A DNA stretch of 16,671 nucleotides, taken from Beijerinckiaceae bacterium (lineage in GTDB: Bacteria; Pseudomonadota; Alphaproteobacteria; Rhizobiales; Beijerinckiaceae). Both the position numbers and the translations under genes were made by a program. The notes beneath the pieces are model-generated. The model ran no database searches. It was not told the origin of the DNA and was given only the letters and a program-made list of their open reading frames with translations. Location of the stretch: contig CANGRU010000007.1 of the NCBI GenBank assembly GCA_947456315.1, positions 1 through 16,671 on the forward strand, given 5' to 3'. This document shows positions 14,095-16,671 of the stretch, in pieces (position 1 is the stretch's first letter; every line of letters begins with the position of its first letter).

Positions 14095-15135
14095 ATGACC
14101 CTTTTCAAAAGAACCCTGCTGCAGGCTGCGATCTTGGCATCTGCGATCGTTGCATCTGCCAGCGCGCATGCTGATGCGATTGCTGATTTCTACCGCGGCA
14201 AGACGATGCAAATGATCATCGCCACATCACCGGGTGGCGACTATGACACACGCGGGCGCTTGCTTGCCCGACATATGGCGCGCCTCATCCCCGGCGAGCC
14301 CACCATCATTCCGCAAAATATGCCGGGTGGTGTTGGCATTGCGGCCGCCAATCACATGGCCAATGCGGCGCCGCGTGACGGAACCATGTTGCACATGCTG
14401 ATGCAGAACATGCCAGCCCATCAGGCGATTGGCGGGCAGGGCGTGAAATTCGATACACGCAAACTGATCTTCATCGGCAATACAACAGACGCACCCAATG
14501 TCATCAATTCCTGGCACACAACCGGCATCACTTCCATCGAACAGGTGAAGACACAGGAGCTGGTCGTGGGCGCAGCCGGCACAGCAACGCCGGCCGCTTA
14601 TTATCCGGCCGCGCTCAATGCGATGGCTGGCACAAAGTTCAAAATCGTTGCCGGTTATCCCGGCGGCAATGACGTCAATCTGGCGATGGAAAAAGGTGAA
14701 GTCGGCGGGCGCGGCTCGAACAGCTGGGCCTCTTATAAAAGCCTGAACCCGAAATGGATCGCCGAAGGCAAGATACATATTCTCGTGCAGATCGGCCTGC
14801 AGCGCGCCAAAGACCTGCCCAATGTGCCCTTGCTATTCGAGCTGGCCAGCAATGAGGCTGACCGCGAGGTGCTGCGCTTCATCTCGGCCGATACCGCCAT
14901 TGCGCGCTCGGCCGTCACCACGCCCGATGTGCCCACAGAGCGTGTCGTGGCCTTGCGCAAGGCCTTTATGGATACCATGAAGGATGACCAGTTTTTGAGC
15001 GAAGCCAGCAAGATGGGGATCGATATTTCGCCCCGCTCGGGCGAGGATTCGCAAGCTGTGGCCGATAAGATCGTCGCGGCCCCGGCGGACGTTGTGGCCC
15101 GCGCGAAAGTGCTGCTGGAGGGGACCGGAAAATAG
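14095..15135 (+). CDS. Second periplasmic Bug/TctC-like receptor, divergent branch
   Basis: The 346-residue protein has a signal peptide (MTLFKRTLLQAAILASAIVASASAHA, likely cut after AHA). The mature protein starts DAIADFYRGKTMQMIIATSPGGDYDTRGRLLARHM, followed by IPGEPTIIPQNMPGG and AANHMANAAPRDGTMLHML. This FYxGKT...PGGxYD...RLLARH...IPGxPTIxPQNMPG layout marks a separate branch of the Bug superfamily that differs from the classic type encoded just upstream. Here the ligand loop reads PGGDYD where I would expect PGGGYD in relatives, which may alter specificity; that comparison is from memory. The two receptors are not close copies, so this is not a recent tandem duplication. A 35-base gap suggests one transcript. 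The ribosome site is modest (GAAAGACTGAC before ATG). A small GC hairpin follows the stop. Confidence 0.88.
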   Translation: MTLFKRTLLQAAILASAIVASASAHADAIADFYRGKTMQMIIATSPGGDYDTRGRLLARHMARLIPGEPTIIPQNMPGGVGIAAANHMANAAPRDGTMLHMLMQNMPAHQAIGGQGVKFDTRKLIFIGNTTDAPNVINSWHTTGITSIEQVKTQELVVGAAGTATPAAYYPAALNAMAGTKFKIVAGYPGGNDVNLAMEKGEVGGRGSNSWASYKSLNPKWIAEGKIHILVQIGLQRAKDLPNVPLLFELASNEADREVLRFISADTAIARSAVTTPDVPTERVVALRKAFMDTMKDDQFLSEASKMGIDISPRSGEDSQAVADKIVAAPADVVARAKVLLEGTGK

Positions 15136-15149
15136 GCGCCCTATAGGGC

Positions 15150-15163
15150 CCGGCTTGAGCCGG
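15150..15163 (+). terminator. Weak candidate terminator or hairpin after the second receptor gene
   Basis: CCGGCT and AGCCGG (15150-15155 and 15158-15163) can pair, most realistically as a 5-base stem with a TTGA loop, starting 15 bases after the stop codon. No T run follows, so Rho-independent termination is doubtful. Confidence 0.25.
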
Positions 15164-15242
15164 ACAGGGGCGGGACCGACAGGGTTAACCGAAAGCCTTG
15201 AATCTCCTTGCCCTGATCGGGCCTGCGCTTTAGCAAAAAGGC

Positions 15243-16671
15243 ATGTCAAAACAGGCTGACCCCGACGACCGCTATGGCACCCTGCCTCTTCTGAAGAGGC
15301 TGGTCAGTGAACATGGACGGCCACATATCCGCGCTTATCTGCTTGCCGCCCTGCTGATGAGCATTGGCGCGGGCGCAACCGCCATGTCAGCCTGGACCCT
15401 GAAACCCGTGCTCAACCACATGGTCGAGGGCGAAGGCTTCAACACCCTGCAATATCTGGCGGGCGGCGTGACCGCACTTTTCTTCCTGCGTGGTCTGGCC
15501 ACCTGGGGCTATCAGGTCGTGCTCGCACGCACGGGCAATCGCATTGTCGCCAGCGTTCAGCGCAAAGTCTACGAACACCTGCTGCAACAGGATATGCGCT
15601 TCTTCCAGAGCCGCACGTCGACCGAATTGATGACGCATCTGGCGGGCGCTGCAGGCGGCGTGCGCGATGCTTTGCAAGTCATCATCACCAGTGCAGGCCG
15701 CGATCTGCTCACACTCGTCGGCTTGATTGTCGTCATGATTGTGCAAGACCCCATCATGGCGCTGATCGCTTTGTCGATCATGCCGGTCGGCGGATTTGCC
15801 CTGAGCCGCCTGATCCGCCGCGTGCGTCAGTCAGCACGCCGCTCTTATGCGGGTTCCGCACAAATTCTGGAAACCATTCAGGAGACGGTGCAGGGCATCC
15901 GCATTGTCAAAAGTTTCAATCTCGAAAATGCCATGCGCAAGCGCATGTCGGACGCCGTGCGCGAAGTGGAACGCTCGGTCAATCGCATGGCCAATGGTCA
16001 AGCCATCTCGAGTCCTATTTCTGATGCCGTCGCAGGCATTGCGATTGGTGGCGTTATTTTCTACGGCTCCTGGCGCGTATCTGTTGCAGGTGCTGATCCC
16101 GGTTCATTCTTTTCTTTCGTGGGCGCACTGCTGATGGCTTATGAGCCAGGCAAAAAAATTGCGCGGCTTAATCTCGATATTCAAAGCGGCCTGACGGGCG
16201 CGCGCATTATCTATGAAGTGCTCGACACGCCAGCCCAGGAAGTCCCGCAAGAAGGGCTCCCCAAACTTGATGTCACATCAGGCCGCATCACGTTTGAAAA
16301 TGTGCGCTTCAGCTATCGTGCGGACGAGCGCGTGCTCGATGGCATCAATCTGATCGCAGAGCCGAATGCGACCACAGCACTTGTTGGCCCGTCGGGTGGT
16401 GGCAAATCAACCATCATTGCGATGATCCAGCGCTTCTTCAGACCGGAAGATGGGCGCATCACCATTGATGGACAGAACATCATGGATGTCGATCTGGTCT
16501 CGCTGCGCGACAAGATCGGCTTTGTGTCGCAAGACGTGTTCCTGTTTCGCGGCACCATTCGTGACAATATTGCCATGGGCAAAACCGGTGCAACCGACGA
16601 CGAGATTATTCATGCTGCGCGCATGGCCAATGCGCATGATTTCATCATGGGCTTTGCCACCGGCTATGAGA
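15243..16671 (+). CDS. Type I ABC exporter, fused permease and ATPase, MsbA-like (3' end outside window)
   Basis: The frame is open from ATG 15243 (AAAAAGG just ahead) to the window edge, giving 476 codons of a protein usually about 600 long. The N-terminal half is a six-helix exporter membrane domain; clear hydrophobic segments include LLAALLMSIGAGATAMSAW, LLTLVGLIVVMIV and AVAGIAIGGVIFYG. Coupling-helix type sequence QETVQGIRIVKSF is present. The ATPase domain begins near residue 345 with ITFENVRFSYRADERVLDGI, has Walker A GPSGGGKST (382-390) and the Q-loop VSQDVFLF (about 428). The signature, Walker B and H-loop fall beyond the edge. Sequence style and alphaproteobacterial precedent suggest lipid A or another lipid as cargo, but exporters of drugs or peptides look similar. 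It is separated from the receptor genes by about 107 bases and may have its own promoter. Confidence 0.9.
   Translation, partial: MSKQADPDDRYGTLPLLKRLVSEHGRPHIRAYLLAALLMSIGAGATAMSAWTLKPVLNHMVEGEGFNTLQYLAGGVTALFFLRGLATWGYQVVLARTGNRIVASVQRKVYEHLLQQDMRFFQSRTSTELMTHLAGAAGGVRDALQVIITSAGRDLLTLVGLIVVMIVQDPIMALIALSIMPVGGFALSRLIRRVRQSARRSYAGSAQILETIQETVQGIRIVKSFNLENAMRKRMSDAVREVERSVNRMANGQAISSPISDAVAGIAIGGVIFYGSWRVSVAGADPGSFFSFVGALLMAYEPGKKIARLNLDIQSGLTGARIIYEVLDTPAQEVPQEGLPKLDVTSGRITFENVRFSYRADERVLDGINLIAEPNATTALVGPSGGGKSTIIAMIQRFFRPEDGRITIDGQNIMDVDLVSLRDKIGFVSQDVFLFRGTIRDNIAMGKTGATDDEIIHAARMANAHDFIMGFATGYE

Noticed and set aside
1-16671. Search for tRNA, rRNA, CRISPR arrays, phage or transposase genes
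   Set aside because: No cloverleaf, repeat-spacer series, integrase or transposase sequence was seen by eye on either strand.

Overview
The window looks like a chromosomal segment of an alphaproteobacterium, most likely of the order Hyphomicrobiales (Rhizobiales). The grounds are the moderately high G+C content, the chvI-chvG two-component pair joined to a short HPr kinase gene plus PTS EIIA(Man)-type and HPr genes, with pckA close by, and a family of CGTCATTGCGAG...AAGCAATCC palindromic repeats of a kind common in that group. No phage, plasmid, transposase, CRISPR, tRNA or rRNA signal was seen. The DNA is densely coded. The longest stretch without a gene is the roughly 220 bases before chvI, so no gap exceeds 300 bases.

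Layout. The left edge holds the 3' end of polA. A palindromic repeat follows, then a predicted Na+/H+ antiporter of the NhaD/CitMHS_2 type, a second partial copy of the repeat, and a strong two-way terminator shared with the convergent pckA. pckA and a HugZ-like gene (FMN-binding split barrel plus DUF2470) lie on the minus strand. The central plus-strand block is chvI, chvG, hprK, an EIIA(Man)-like gene and ptsH. Two start/stop overlaps of four bases within it point to one co-expressed unit. pgi is convergent to it, only 7 bases away. The right part, on the plus strand, holds a Uup-like ABC-F ATPase, two tandem Bug-type periplasmic solute receptors, and a type I ABC exporter of the MsbA kind cut by the window end.

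How the genes fit together. ChvG/ChvI senses envelope or acid stress in related bacteria and is known there to affect pckA. The HPr kinase, EIIA and HPr form a regulatory, non-transporting PTS, since no sugar permease is encoded here. HPr keeps both the His used by enzyme I and the Ser used by HprK. With pckA (gluconeogenic entry) and pgi (hexose-phosphate interconversion) on either side, the locus reads as a joint control point for envelope state and central carbon flow.

The most interesting non-coding signals are: the repeat copies, which flank the antiporter gene, decide its start and supply the last codons of pgi; an 11-base-period direct repeat upstream of pckA; and a GNRA-loop hairpin between chvI and chvG. 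I found no clearly new biological system. The window is mostly conserved core genome with some regulatory and repeat features worth checking.
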